Below, one piece after another: positions 16,722 through 24,995 of a stretch of DNA of 64,000 nucleotides (within the stretch, counting starts at the first letter, position 1; each line of letters starts with the position of its first letter). The position numbers were made by a program, and so were the translations under genes. Origin of the DNA: Sphaerisporangium sp040685555 (lineage in GTDB: Bacteria > Actinomycetota > Actinomycetes > Streptosporangiales > Streptosporangiaceae); contig NZ_JBFBIK010000009.1 in assembly GCF_040685555.1 (NCBI RefSeq), forward strand, positions 48,094 through 112,093. The letters run 5' to 3'. The notes beneath the pieces are model-generated. The model made no database searches. It had not been told where the DNA came from and saw only the letters and a list, made by a program, of their open reading frames with translations.

Positions 16722-16750
16722 AGAACAGCACCTGATACAAGAACTGTTCT
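16722..16750 (-). promoter_or_regulatory. Inverted repeat upstream of the XRE gene
   Basis: AGAACAG (16722-16728) and CTGTTCT (16744-16750) form a 7-bp inverted repeat, and the right arm is itself within the palindrome AGAACTGTTCT (16740-16750). It lies 45-73 bases before the XRE start, where an autoregulatory operator would be. The sequence around it is less GC-rich than the genes. The assignment is inferred from position and symmetry. Confidence 0.4.
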
Positions 16751-16990
16751 CACGATGTGCTTACCGTTCAGCTGAAAACGTAGTCGGCTGGGAGCACTCT
16801 GTGAAGGGGTTCGATAGATCGGGACACCGTCCGAGAAGCTCTTTCATCCGTATTACGCAGAGCTCTCAGTCAGCATCACTGAAACAACCAGATATGTCCG
16901 GATAAGAAGGGTGAGGAATGAATGCGACCCGGCGCCGTACAGGACACACGACTGCGGCGCAGTGAGCGACGGCACGGCCCGCAGAATCAC

Positions 16991-17150
16991 CCCGCCCTCC
17001 CGGGGAGCGACGGAGGCCGGCCCGTACAAGCACTGACAACGTCCAGGACGACCGTTCTTTCCCCGAGGGCGACGGAGGCCGGTCCGTGCAACTACAGACA
17101 ACGTCCGGAACGACTGTTTCCCCGGGGCGACGGAGGCCGGTCCGTTCAAC
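16991..17150. repeat. 58-62 bp tandem repeat, about 2.6 copies
   Basis: The block GCGACGGAGGCCGG occurs at 17007, 17069 and 17127, so the spacing is 62 then 58 bases. ACAACGTCC recurs at 17036 and 17098, also 62 apart, so the segments between the blocks are copies too. Each unit contains CCCCG-rich flanks and a near-palindrome around GGAGGCCGGTCC. No gene is evident in the 620-base gap 16678-17298 apart from this repeat and the upstream inverted repeat. Confidence 0.75.
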
Positions 17151-17298
17151 TCCCGATGGCCCGGAGCCAGTGAACGAAGGGCCCACTCGTGAAAGCGGGG
17201 CTCGCCCCGGGAGGCGACCATCTGGGGCGACCTCTGGGCGGTCTCCCCGGCCAACCCGTCCGCCCGTACCCCACCCACTGTCACCCCGAGGAGTGATC

Positions 17299-17700
17299 AT
17301 GCTTGAAATGCCGGACGGCTCGCGTTGGGTCTGCTGGGATCTGCCCCACGACTTGTCGATGGTCGGCAAGAGCCGGGGCATGGTCAACGAGATCCTCGCC
17401 ACCTGGGGCCTCCAGTGCCTCGCCGACGACGTTGTCCTGGTGGCCGGCGAGCTTCTCGCCAATGCGATCACCTACGGCGAACCCCCGGTCAGTCTCACCC
17501 TGAGTGCCGGGACCGGCGAGCTCCACCTCCAGGTCACCGATCACGGCCCCGAACAGCCCCGCCACCTCCACCTCAGCCTCGAAGCCATTCACGGCCGCGG
17601 CCTGACCATCGTCGAAGCCCTCGCCCACCGATCAGGCGTCACCCAACTCCCCGACGCCCAAGGCAAAACCGTCTGGGCCCGTTGGTGCCTTTCCCCCTAG
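17299..17700 (+). CDS. RsbW-like ATP-binding protein (HATPase_c_2)
   Basis: 133-residue single-domain ATPase of the anti-sigma/serine-kinase type. Visible are the N-box ELLANAITYG, the G1-like VTDHGPEQP and the G2 box GRGLTIVEAL. GAGGAG lies just before ATG 17299; I rejected longer upstream reading because it runs through the tandem repeat. Many such proteins exist in actinomycete genomes and act on partner anti-anti-sigma factors, but no sigma or STAS partner is adjacent. The role is unknown beyond probable protein-level regulation. Confidence 0.85.
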   Translation: MLEMPDGSRWVCWDLPHDLSMVGKSRGMVNEILATWGLQCLADDVVLVAGELLANAITYGEPPVSLTLSAGTGELHLQVTDHGPEQPRHLHLSLEAIHGRGLTIVEALAHRSGVTQLPDAQGKTVWARWCLSP

Positions 17701-17938
17701 GTCGGTCGAAGGCTCCACCGTCCTGTCGGTGCTGCGGCCCCGCACGCCCTGACGGCCGGTCCAAGATTGTCGAAGGTCTGAGGTTGGACGCCGCCCTGCC
17801 GCCACGGCTCGCCGACCGACGCCCGGGTCGCGGACCTGACGGAGCCATCGCCGTACTCCGCCTGCCGCAGCGATTCTTCGCCGGGGTCTGCGATGATTTG
17901 TCCTGGTATGTGATCACGTGTCGGGGAGGGGTGGCCGG

Positions 17939-19702
17939 GTGGCCGTCGTGCACGGTGCGCTGGATCATCGGTATCGGGGTGAGCATCCGCTGCGGACACT
18001 CGTGTACCTGTTCCGCGAGGACCGGAGCCGCATCGCGTTCGCGTTCGGCGCCTTCATGGTCAAGCACAGCCCGACGTGGCTGCTGCCGCTGATCACCGCG
18101 AACATCATCGACATCGTGGTGGGGCATCTTCCCATCTGGCAGCTGTGGGTCAACACCGGGGTCCTGCTCGTACTGCTGATCCTGAACTACCCGTTCCACC
18201 TGGCCTACGTCCGTCACCTCAGCGGGGCGATCCGCCGGATGGGGACGAGCCTGCGGTCGGCGCTGTGCCGCCGCATGCAGCAGCTCTCCATCGGCTACCA
18301 CTCCCGGGTGAGCGCCGGCGTGCTCCAGACCAAGGTCATCCGTGATGTGGAGAGCGTCGAGCAGATGCTCCAGCAGGCGGGGGACCAGGGCCTGGCGGCG
18401 CTGTGGATGCTCAGCGGCGGGCTGGTCGTGATCGCCGTGCGGGTGCCGGCCGCGCTGCCGGTCTTCCTCCTCGTCGTCCCGGCGGCGGCCCTCCTGGTGA
18501 TGCGGATGCGAACCCGGCTGCGCTCCGACAACGAGAGCTTCCGCCAGGAGGTGGAGCAGCTCTCCTCGCGGGTGACGGAGATGACCCACCTCATCCCGAT
18601 CACCCGCGCGCACGGCCTGGAGCAGGACGCGCTCAACCGGGTCGACGGGACGCTGTCCAAGGTCCTCCGTACGGGCCTGCGGCTCGATCTGCTCAACGGG
18701 CGGTTCGGCGCGCTGGCCTGGATCACCCTCAACGCCCTCGGCGTCGGCTTCCTCGCCACGTCGGCGTGGGTCGCGTACTACCAGGTTCTGCCGATCACCC
18801 CGGGCGACGTGGTGATGCTGAGCACCTTCTTCGCGACGCTCACCTCCTCGGTGACCACGCTGATGAGCCTCACCCCGGTGATCAGCAAGGGCCTGGAGGC
18901 CGTACGTTCCATCGGTGAAGTCCTCCAGGCGCCTGACCTGGAGAACAACGCGGGCAAGGCCGAGATCGACTCCGTCCGTGGCGTGGTGGAGTTCCAGGAC
19001 GTGGTCTACGAGTACGAGGGGGGCCGGCAGGCGGTCGGCGACTTCAGCCTGACCGTGTCCCCGGGTGAGACCGTCGCCCTCGTCGGGGCCTCGGGCGCGG
19101 GCAAGTCGACCATCCTCAATCTGGTCATCGGCTTCCTGCGCCCCACGTCCGGACGGATCCTGCTGGACGGCCGCGACATGGAGACGCTCGACCTGCGCAC
19201 CTACCGCCGGTTCGTCTCGGTCGTGCCCCAGGAGTCCATCCTGTTCGAGGGCAGCATCCGGGACAACGTCCTGTACGGCCTGCGGGACGTATCAGACGAG
19301 ACGCTCCGGGAAGCCCTGCGGGACGCCAACGCGCTGGAGTTCATCGACCGGCTTCCCGGCGGGCTCGACACGGTGGTGGGCGAGCGCGGCGCGCGGCTGT
19401 CCGGCGGGCAGAAGCAGCGCCTGGCGATCGCCCGCGCGCTCATCCGGGACCCCCGGGTGCTCATCCTCGACGAGGCCACCTCCGCGCTGGACACCAGGTC
19501 CGAGGCGCTCATCCAGCAGGCGCTGGCGCGGCTGGTCGCCGGTCGTACGGTCTTCGTGGTGGCCCACCGGCTCTCGACCATCCGTACGGCGGACCGCATC
19601 GTCGTCATGGAGGACGGGCACATCGCCGAGGTCGGCACGCACGACGAGCTGATCCGCCGGCGCGGGCTCTACTCGGGCCTCCAGGCCGCCCAGCTCGGGT
19701 GA
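17939..19702 (+). CDS. ABC exporter (fused membrane and ATPase domains)
   Basis: About 587 residues: an N-terminal membrane domain of six predicted helices and a C-terminal ATPase. Walker A is GASGAGKST, the signature LSGGQKQR, Walker B VLILDEAT and the switch AHRLST. This is the half-transporter layout of MsbA-type exporters, acting as a homodimer or with a partner. I prefer GTG 17939, seven bases after GGGGAGGGG; GTG 17918 overlaps that site's upstream side. It is followed 109 bases later by an MFS exporter in the same direction. The substrate is unknown; lipid, peptide or drug export are all possible. Confidence 0.92.
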   Translation: MAVVHGALDHRYRGEHPLRTLVYLFREDRSRIAFAFGAFMVKHSPTWLLPLITANIIDIVVGHLPIWQLWVNTGVLLVLLILNYPFHLAYVRHLSGAIRRMGTSLRSALCRRMQQLSIGYHSRVSAGVLQTKVIRDVESVEQMLQQAGDQGLAALWMLSGGLVVIAVRVPAALPVFLLVVPAAALLVMRMRTRLRSDNESFRQEVEQLSSRVTEMTHLIPITRAHGLEQDALNRVDGTLSKVLRTGLRLDLLNGRFGALAWITLNALGVGFLATSAWVAYYQVLPITPGDVVMLSTFFATLTSSVTTLMSLTPVISKGLEAVRSIGEVLQAPDLENNAGKAEIDSVRGVVEFQDVVYEYEGGRQAVGDFSLTVSPGETVALVGASGAGKSTILNLVIGFLRPTSGRILLDGRDMETLDLRTYRRFVSVVPQESILFEGSIRDNVLYGLRDVSDETLREALRDANALEFIDRLPGGLDTVVGERGARLSGGQKQRLAIARALIRDPRVLILDEATSALDTRSEALIQQALARLVAGRTVFVVAHRLSTIRTADRIVVMEDGHIAEVGTHDELIRRRGLYSGLQAAQLG

Positions 19703-19811
19703 GGATGAGGAGGTGCCCCGGTAGTAGGGCGGGCGGAAAAGAGATTGCCGGCTCGGGGGGCGCCTCACTACGGTCGAAGCCCTCTGCCCCGCACTCGATC
19801 GGAAGATAGTC

Positions 19812-21086
19812 ATGCTGTGGCGCGCCCTCGCCCGCCGCTTTCCGGTGCTCGCCATCCGCGACTTCCGATTGTTGCTCGCCGATCGCCTGCTCGCGCCGGC
19901 CGCGTTCGCGTTCTCGCTGGTCGGCGTGTCGTTCGCGGTGCTGGACATCAGCGGGTCCACCGCCGACCTGTCGTACGTGCTGGCGGCGCAGATCGCGCCG
20001 TCGCTCGTGTTCACGCTGATCAGCGGTGTCATAGCCGACCGCGTCCCCCCGCAGCGGGTCATCATCGCGGCCAACATCATGATCGCGGTGGGCGAGGGAA
20101 CCCTCGGGATCCTCGTACTCACCGGCCAGGCCGTGCTGTGGCAGATGATCGTGCTGGAGACGCTGACCGGCGTGGGCATGGCCGTCTTCTGGCCGGCGTC
20201 GCAGGCCCTGCTGCCGAAGATCGTTCCTGACACGCTGCTCCAGCAGGCCAACGCCCTCAGCAGGCTGGCGATGAACGGCGCCCAGATGGGCGGGGCCGCC
20301 GTCGCCGGTGTGGTGGTCGCGGCCGTCGGCCCTGGATGGGCCCTGTCCGTCTGCGGCGTCGGCCTGCTCAGCACGATTCCCCTGCTGCTGGCCATCCGCG
20401 TAACCGGTCACGACCGGGTTCGCAACGCCGGCATGCTGGGGGAGCTGCGCGACGGCTGGTCGGAGTTCATCTCCCACACCTGGCTGTGGGCGATCGTGGC
20501 CCAGTTCTCCGTCATCATGATGGCCTGGTACGGAGGCTTCCAGGTGCTCGGCCCCGCGGTCGCCAAGGCGCATCTCGGTGGCCCGGCCGCCTGGGGGGCG
20601 ATCGCCTCGGCCGAGGCCCTCGGCCTGATCATCGGGGGCGTGCTCTCGCTGCGCTTCACCCCGCGAAGGCCCATGCTGTTCGTGGTCTGCATCGGCGCCG
20701 CGATGTCGATCTCACCGCTGTCGCTCGCCATGCACTGGCCCCTTCCCGCGCTCTGTCTGGCCGCGGTGTTCCTGGGGGTCATCATGGAGATCATGATGGT
20801 TCAGTGGAGCGTCGCTCTGGCGCGCAACGTGCCGCCCGACAAGCTGGCCCGCGTCTCGGCCTACGACGCGCTCGGCTCGGTCATGGCGATGCCGCTCGGC
20901 GCCCTGGTCGCCGGGCCGATCGCCGCGGAGATCGGGCTCTCGGCCACGCAGTACGGCGCGGCGGTGCTGATGGTGGCGGCGTCGGCGCTGGCCCTGCTGT
21001 CGCGCGAGGTGCGCACCATGCGCTCGCCTGTGATCCTCGACACGAACGGCGAGCCCTCGGTGGCCGCCGAGCCGGGCCCCCGGTGA
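19812..21086 (+). CDS. MFS transporter (EntS-like)
   Basis: 424-residue membrane protein with about 12 hydrophobic segments. The N-terminal FRLLLADRLLAPAAFAFS and the DRVPPQRVIIAANI loop resemble EntS/macrolide-type exporters. It ends in a polar tail. GGAAGATAG precedes the ATG. There is no regulator next to it. A small hairpin (21118-21134) follows in the 200-base gap. It is likely an efflux pump for a small molecule; the substrate is unknown. Confidence 0.88.
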   Translation: MLWRALARRFPVLAIRDFRLLLADRLLAPAAFAFSLVGVSFAVLDISGSTADLSYVLAAQIAPSLVFTLISGVIADRVPPQRVIIAANIMIAVGEGTLGILVLTGQAVLWQMIVLETLTGVGMAVFWPASQALLPKIVPDTLLQQANALSRLAMNGAQMGGAAVAGVVVAAVGPGWALSVCGVGLLSTIPLLLAIRVTGHDRVRNAGMLGELRDGWSEFISHTWLWAIVAQFSVIMMAWYGGFQVLGPAVAKAHLGGPAAWGAIASAEALGLIIGGVLSLRFTPRRPMLFVVCIGAAMSISPLSLAMHWPLPALCLAAVFLGVIMEIMMVQWSVALARNVPPDKLARVSAYDALGSVMAMPLGALVAGPIAAEIGLSATQYGAAVLMVAASALALLSREVRTMRSPVILDTNGEPSVAAEPGPR

Positions 21087-21268
21087 CCCGCGCCTGACGC
21101 CTGCGGGAGCACGTCGTTCCGCACCGAATGCGGATCTTACGTCGTCTGCGCGAACGTCTCAGGCGTCGCGCGCGTTCGGCAGGTCAAAGGAAGGTCGCGG
21201 TACGGACGTGCGTGGTACCGCGCTGGGAGAAACACCGAGCCATCAGGAATCATGACATGTCGTATATA

Positions 21269-21296
21269 GTTAGCAAAGGTAATGACTCATGCTAAC
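21269..21296 (+). promoter_or_regulatory. Inverted repeat straddling the MarR start codon
   Basis: GTTAGC (21269-21274) and GCTAAC (21291-21296) are an inverted repeat enclosing the ribosome binding site and overlapping ATG 21289. A shorter imperfect symmetry, TTAGC AAA GGTAA, sits at the left arm. The preceding TATATAG is AT-rich for this genome and could hold the -10 element. MarR proteins commonly bind such palindromes over their own promoter; here this is inferred. Confidence 0.45.
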
Positions 21297-21750
21297 GAAC
21301 ACTCCAAAGACGGGGCGCCTGTCGGACCTACGCAGCGACGCCGGGCTGGCGTCCGCGCTGCGCGTCTCCCTGGCGCGGCTGACCAGACGGCTTCGGCGGC
21401 AGGCCGGAGCCCACACACTGACCCCCACCCAGCTCGCGACGCTCGCCGCCGTCGAACGGCATTCAGGGATAACCCCTGGCGAATTGGCCGAGCTCGAAAA
21501 GATGCAACCCCCCTCGATGACCCGGGTGATCGCCGCGCTGGCGGAACGGGGACTGCTCGCCCGTACCCCGCACCCGACCGACCGGCGCCAGGTGACCGTC
21601 AGCGTGACGGAGCACGGGCGAGGCCTGCTGAAGGAGGAACGCCGGGGCAAGGAGGCGTGGCTCGCCCAGCGGCTCAAGGAGCTGACTCCCGAGGAGCGGA
21701 CGACGCTGCGGGCCGCGGCGCCGATCCTGGAAAAGCTCTCCCAGATGTGA
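21289..21750 (+). CDS. MarR-family transcriptional regulator
   Basis: 153-residue winged-helix regulator. The recognition region is LAELEKMQPPSMTRVIAALA and the wing carries the family motif DRRQVTVSVTEHG. It sits immediately before an MFS transporter whose reading frame begins at its stop codon, the classic arrangement in which a ligand relieves repression of an efflux pump. AAAGG lies before the ATG inside an inverted repeat that may be its operator. Confidence 0.93.
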   Translation: MLTNTPKTGRLSDLRSDAGLASALRVSLARLTRRLRRQAGAHTLTPTQLATLAAVERHSGITPGELAELEKMQPPSMTRVIAALAERGLLARTPHPTDRRQVTVSVTEHGRGLLKEERRGKEAWLAQRLKELTPEERTTLRAAAPILEKLSQM

Positions 21751-23174
21751 CTTGTCCACAGGCTGTGGACGAGGACGCCGGAGAACCTCCCGAACCCGTG
21801 GCGCGAGCCGTACGGGATCGGGACGCGCAGGTCGAGGACGCCGAGCTCCGTGAGGTCCAGGCCGAGGAGACCAGGGGCGTCCAGGCCGAGGAGAGCCGGA
21901 GCTCGGCCGCCCGGTCGAGCGGGGGGATGTTCCGCTCGCTGCGCAACTACAACTATCGCTTGTTCGTCTCCGGCAGCGTCGTGTCGAACGTCGGCACCTG
22001 GATGCAGCGCACCGCGCAGGACTGGCTGGTCCTGGAGCTGACCCATGGCAGCTCGGCCGCCCTCGGCATCACGACCGCCCTGCAGTTCCTGCCGGTGGTC
22101 GTCTTCGGCCTCTGGGGCGGCATGCTCGCCGACCGGTACCCGAAGAGGCCGCTGCTCATGGGCGCCCAGTCCCTCATGGGCCTGCTCGCGCTCACGATGG
22201 GCCTGCTGACGATCACCGGGCACGCCCAGACCTGGCACGTCTACGTGATGGCGTTCATGCTCGGGCTGGTCTCGTGTGTCGAGGTGCCCACGCGGCAGTC
22301 GTTCGTCGTCGAGATGGTCGGCCGTTCCGACCTGGCCAACGCGATCGCCCTGAACAGCTCCACCTTCAACCTCGCGCGCGTCGTCGGCCCCGCCGTCGCC
22401 GGCCTGCTGATCTACGCCCTGGGCGGCACCGGTCCGATCTTCCTGCTGAACGCGGTGTCGTTCGCGGCGGTGATCACCGGTCTGTTCCTCATGCGCTCCT
22501 CGGAGCTGCGCACTCCGGAGCCCCTCGCCCGGGCCAAGGGGCAGCTGCGCGAGGGCCTGCGGTACGTGTGGCAGCGCCCCGAGCTGCTGATGCCGATCCT
22601 GCTCGTGGCGTTCGCGGCGATGTTCGCGACCAGCTTCTCGATGAGCATCGCGCTGATGGCCAAGCAGGTGTTCGGCCAGGACGCGTCGTCGTTCGGCGTG
22701 GCGTCCAGCGTGTTCGCGGTCGGGGCACTGGGCGGGGCACTGCTCGCCGCCCGGCGCGCGCGCCCGACACGCCGCCTGCTGGTCGGCGGGGGCATCTGCT
22801 TCGGCATCGCGCAGATCGCCGCGGGGTTCGCGCCCGTGTACCCGGTCTTCCTGATCCTGCTGGTCCCCGCGGGCATGGCTATGATCACCACGAACACCGC
22901 GGCGAACTCCGCCGTGCAGCTCGCGGCGTCACCGGAGATGCGGGGCCGCGTCATGGGAATCTATGTCCTGGTGTTCACCGGCGGAGCCCCCATCGGCGCG
23001 CCGCTGATCGGCTGGGTCGGCGAGCTCGCCGGGCCCCGGCTCGGAGTGGTGATCTGCGGAGTGATGTGCCTGGTGGGCGTCGGTCTCGCGATCCTGCTCA
23101 CCAGGTTCGCGGCGGGAAGGACGCACGGTGCGGTTGTTCGTGGCGTTGTCGCCTCCCCCGGAGGCACTCGCTGA
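21747..23174 (+). CDS. MFS exporter coupled to the MarR regulator
   Basis: Major facilitator of up to 475 residues with about 12 membrane helices, starting NYNYRLFVSGSVVSNVGTWM and containing LADRYPKRPLLMG. The start is uncertain: GTG 21747 overlaps the MarR stop (GTGA), GTG 21765 follows shortly, and ATG 21927 is where family similarity begins but has a poor ribosome site. The first 60 residues would be an acidic, Glu-rich tail with two EVQAEE/GVQAEE copies. It likely exports a toxic small molecule sensed by the MarR protein. The gene end overlaps the next gene by 47 bases. Confidence 0.86.
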   Translation: MTCPQAVDEDAGEPPEPVARAVRDRDAQVEDAELREVQAEETRGVQAEESRSSAARSSGGMFRSLRNYNYRLFVSGSVVSNVGTWMQRTAQDWLVLELTHGSSAALGITTALQFLPVVVFGLWGGMLADRYPKRPLLMGAQSLMGLLALTMGLLTITGHAQTWHVYVMAFMLGLVSCVEVPTRQSFVVEMVGRSDLANAIALNSSTFNLARVVGPAVAGLLIYALGGTGPIFLLNAVSFAAVITGLFLMRSSELRTPEPLARAKGQLREGLRYVWQRPELLMPILLVAFAAMFATSFSMSIALMAKQVFGQDASSFGVASSVFAVGALGGALLAARRARPTRRLLVGGGICFGIAQIAAGFAPVYPVFLILLVPAGMAMITTNTAANSAVQLAASPEMRGRVMGIYVLVFTGGAPIGAPLIGWVGELAGPRLGVVICGVMCLVGVGLAILLTRFAAGRTHGAVVRGVVASPGGTR

Positions 23175-23691
23175 GGTGGCGCGGGTCGTCGCCTCCCACA
23201 GCGAGGCGTGGCCCGAGCTGCGGTGGGTCGCGCCCGAGACGTGGCACGTCACGATGACGTTCCTCGGCGAGGTCGCCGAGGAGGTGCTGCCCCGCCTTGC
23301 GGTACGGCTGGCGCGGGCGGCGAGCCGCTACCCCGCGATGACGCTGGCCTTCGGGGGAGCGGGCGCCTTCTCCTCCGCCGCCAGGGCCCGGGTCGTCTGG
23401 CTCGGCCTTTCCGGCGGAGGCACCGCCCTGTCCCGGCTGGCCGCCTCGCTGGCGGCGGGCGCCCAGCGCGCCGGGGCCGTCCACACCGACAGGAAGCCGT
23501 TCCATCCCCATCTGACGCTCGCCCGCTCCCGCGCGCGTACGGGCACCGACGCGCGGGGGCTGGTCGAGTCGCTGGGTTCGTTCAGCGGTACGCCGTGGCG
23601 CGCCGACTCCGTGCATCTGGTGCGGAGCCACCTCGGGCCGTCCGTACGTTACGAGACTCTCGGGTCATGGCCACTGGCCGGACGCGACTAG
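23128..23691 (+). CDS. thpR: RNA 2',3'-cyclic phosphodiesterase (2H superfamily)
   Basis: 187-residue enzyme of the 2'-5' RNA ligase/ThpR family. The two catalytic HxTx motifs are WHVTMTFLG near residue 37 and FHPHLTLARS near residue 131. It starts MRLFVALSPPP, as the family does. GTG 23128 lies inside the end of the upstream transporter gene, so it is translated from the same mRNA. It opens 2',3'-cyclic phosphates on RNA ends; its physiological role in actinomycetes is not established. Confidence 0.9.
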   Translation: MRLFVALSPPPEALAEVARVVASHSEAWPELRWVAPETWHVTMTFLGEVAEEVLPRLAVRLARAASRYPAMTLAFGGAGAFSSAARARVVWLGLSGGGTALSRLAASLAAGAQRAGAVHTDRKPFHPHLTLARSRARTGTDARGLVESLGSFSGTPWRADSVHLVRSHLGPSVRYETLGSWPLAGRD

Positions 23692-23701
23692 GCTCCATTG
23701 C

Positions 23702-23785
23702 GTGGACCGTCCCCGTCGCTGGCTGCTGCCCACGGTGCTCGCCCTGCTGGTGATCATCGTGGTGATCGGCGCGTTGCTCTCGTAG
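23702..23785 (+). CDS. Small single-helix membrane protein, 27 residues
   Basis: GTG 23702 opens a 27-residue frame with a basic start (DRPRRW) and one hydrophobic helix (LLPTVLALLVIIVVIGALL) ending in TAG. It begins ten bases after the phosphodiesterase stop. Codon use is GC-rich and the hydrophobic pattern is convincing, but no ribosome site is strong and so short a gene could be chance. Function unknown. Confidence 0.42.
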   Translation: MDRPRRWLLPTVLALLVIIVVIGALLS

Positions 23786-23877
23786 AGGCGCCGGGTTCGA
23801 CGGGGCGGAGCCGCGGCCCTCACTGAGAGGACCACGGCCGCCGCCGACGGGCTTGCCGCGCACGCCGGTCCAGGTAA

Positions 23878-24849
23878 CTACCAGGCGTACGCCTCGGGAG
23901 CGGGGCCGCCGGGACCGGGGAAGATCTCGTCCAGGCGGGCGAGAGCCTTCTCGTCGAGCTTGATCTCCAGCGCGCGGAGGCTGCCTTCGAGCTGTTCGAT
24001 GGTCCGGGGGCCCACGATCGGGCCGGTCACGGCCGTCTGCTCCAGAAGCCAGGCCAGCGCGACGTTGGCCGGGTCCTCGCCCAGCTCGTCGCAGAAGGCC
24101 TCGTACTGCTCGATCTGCTCCCGGTGCTTCTCCAGCTCGGCGAGCACGTGCTCGGAGGCGGAGCGACCCTTGTCGATCTTGCGGAGCACGCCGCCGAGCA
24201 GGCCGCCCGCGAGCGGGCTCCACGGGATGACGCCGAGCCCGTAGTCGTCGCAGGCCGGGAGGACTTCCAGCTCCACGGTGCGGGTGAGCAGGTTGTAGTG
24301 CGACTGCTCGGAGACCAGGCCCAGGAAGTTGCGCCGCTTGGCCTCCTCCTGCGCCTTGGCGATGTGCCATCCGGCGAAGTTGGACGACCCGGCGTAGATG
24401 ATCTTGCCCTGCTGGCGGAGGACGTCCATCGCCTCCCAGATCTCGTCGAACGGGGTGTTCCTGTCGACGTGGTGCATCTGGTAGATGTCGATGTAGTCGG
24501 TCTGCATCCGCTTGAGCGAGGCGTCACAGGCCCTGCGGATGTTGAGGGCCGACAGGTGCGTCTCGTTCGGCCAGTCGCCCATCGAGCCGTAGAGCTTGGT
24601 GGCGATGACCGTCTTCTCCCGGCGGCCGCCGCCCTTGGCGAACCACCGCCCGAGGATGTTCTCGGTTACTCCCTCACCCTTCTTCCAGCCGTAGACGTTT
24701 GCCGTGTCGAAGAAGTTGATCCCCAGCTCGTGAGCCTTGTCCATGATGGCGAACGAGTCCTCTTCCGAGGTCTCGGGGCCGAAGTTCATGGTGCCCAGGC
24801 AAAGGCGGCTCACGGAGAGACCGGCGCGTCCAAGATGTGCGTATTCCAT
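23878..24849 (-). CDS. Aldo/keto reductase
   Basis: 323-residue NADPH-dependent oxidoreductase with a TIM-barrel fold. Motifs include LCLGTMNFG, the catalytic Asp in FFDTANVYGW, a His in MHHVDRNTPF, and SPLAGGLLGG. It belongs to the YajO/general stress-type branch rather than the sugar-specific ones. It is monocistronic, with GGTGAAG before ATG 24849. The substrate is unknown. Confidence 0.92.
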   Translation of the reverse strand: MEYAHLGRAGLSVSRLCLGTMNFGPETSEEDSFAIMDKAHELGINFFDTANVYGWKKGEGVTENILGRWFAKGGGRREKTVIATKLYGSMGDWPNETHLSALNIRRACDASLKRMQTDYIDIYQMHHVDRNTPFDEIWEAMDVLRQQGKIIYAGSSNFAGWHIAKAQEEAKRRNFLGLVSEQSHYNLLTRTVELEVLPACDDYGLGVIPWSPLAGGLLGGVLRKIDKGRSASEHVLAELEKHREQIEQYEAFCDELGEDPANVALAWLLEQTAVTGPIVGPRTIEQLEGSLRALEIKLDEKALARLDEIFPGPGGPAPEAYAW

Positions 24850-24995
24850 ATCTTCACCCTAAGCGCCTGGAGTGCACTCCAGGCGATCCCGAAGGCCCTG
24901 CGGCCACGGCGGGCCGGCCAAGACCTGCCCCAAGTCCGGTCCAGGCCCGGTGCGGCTCCGGCGCGGTGCCCCCCGGCGCGGGGCATGATGAGCGA

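Noticed and set aside
16991..17150. Looks like a small CRISPR array, with regularly spaced repeats of about 30 bases.
   Set aside because: The segments between the repeats are themselves similar to each other (both contain ACAACGTCC), unit length drifts from 62 to 58, and no cas genes are near. It is a tandem repeat.
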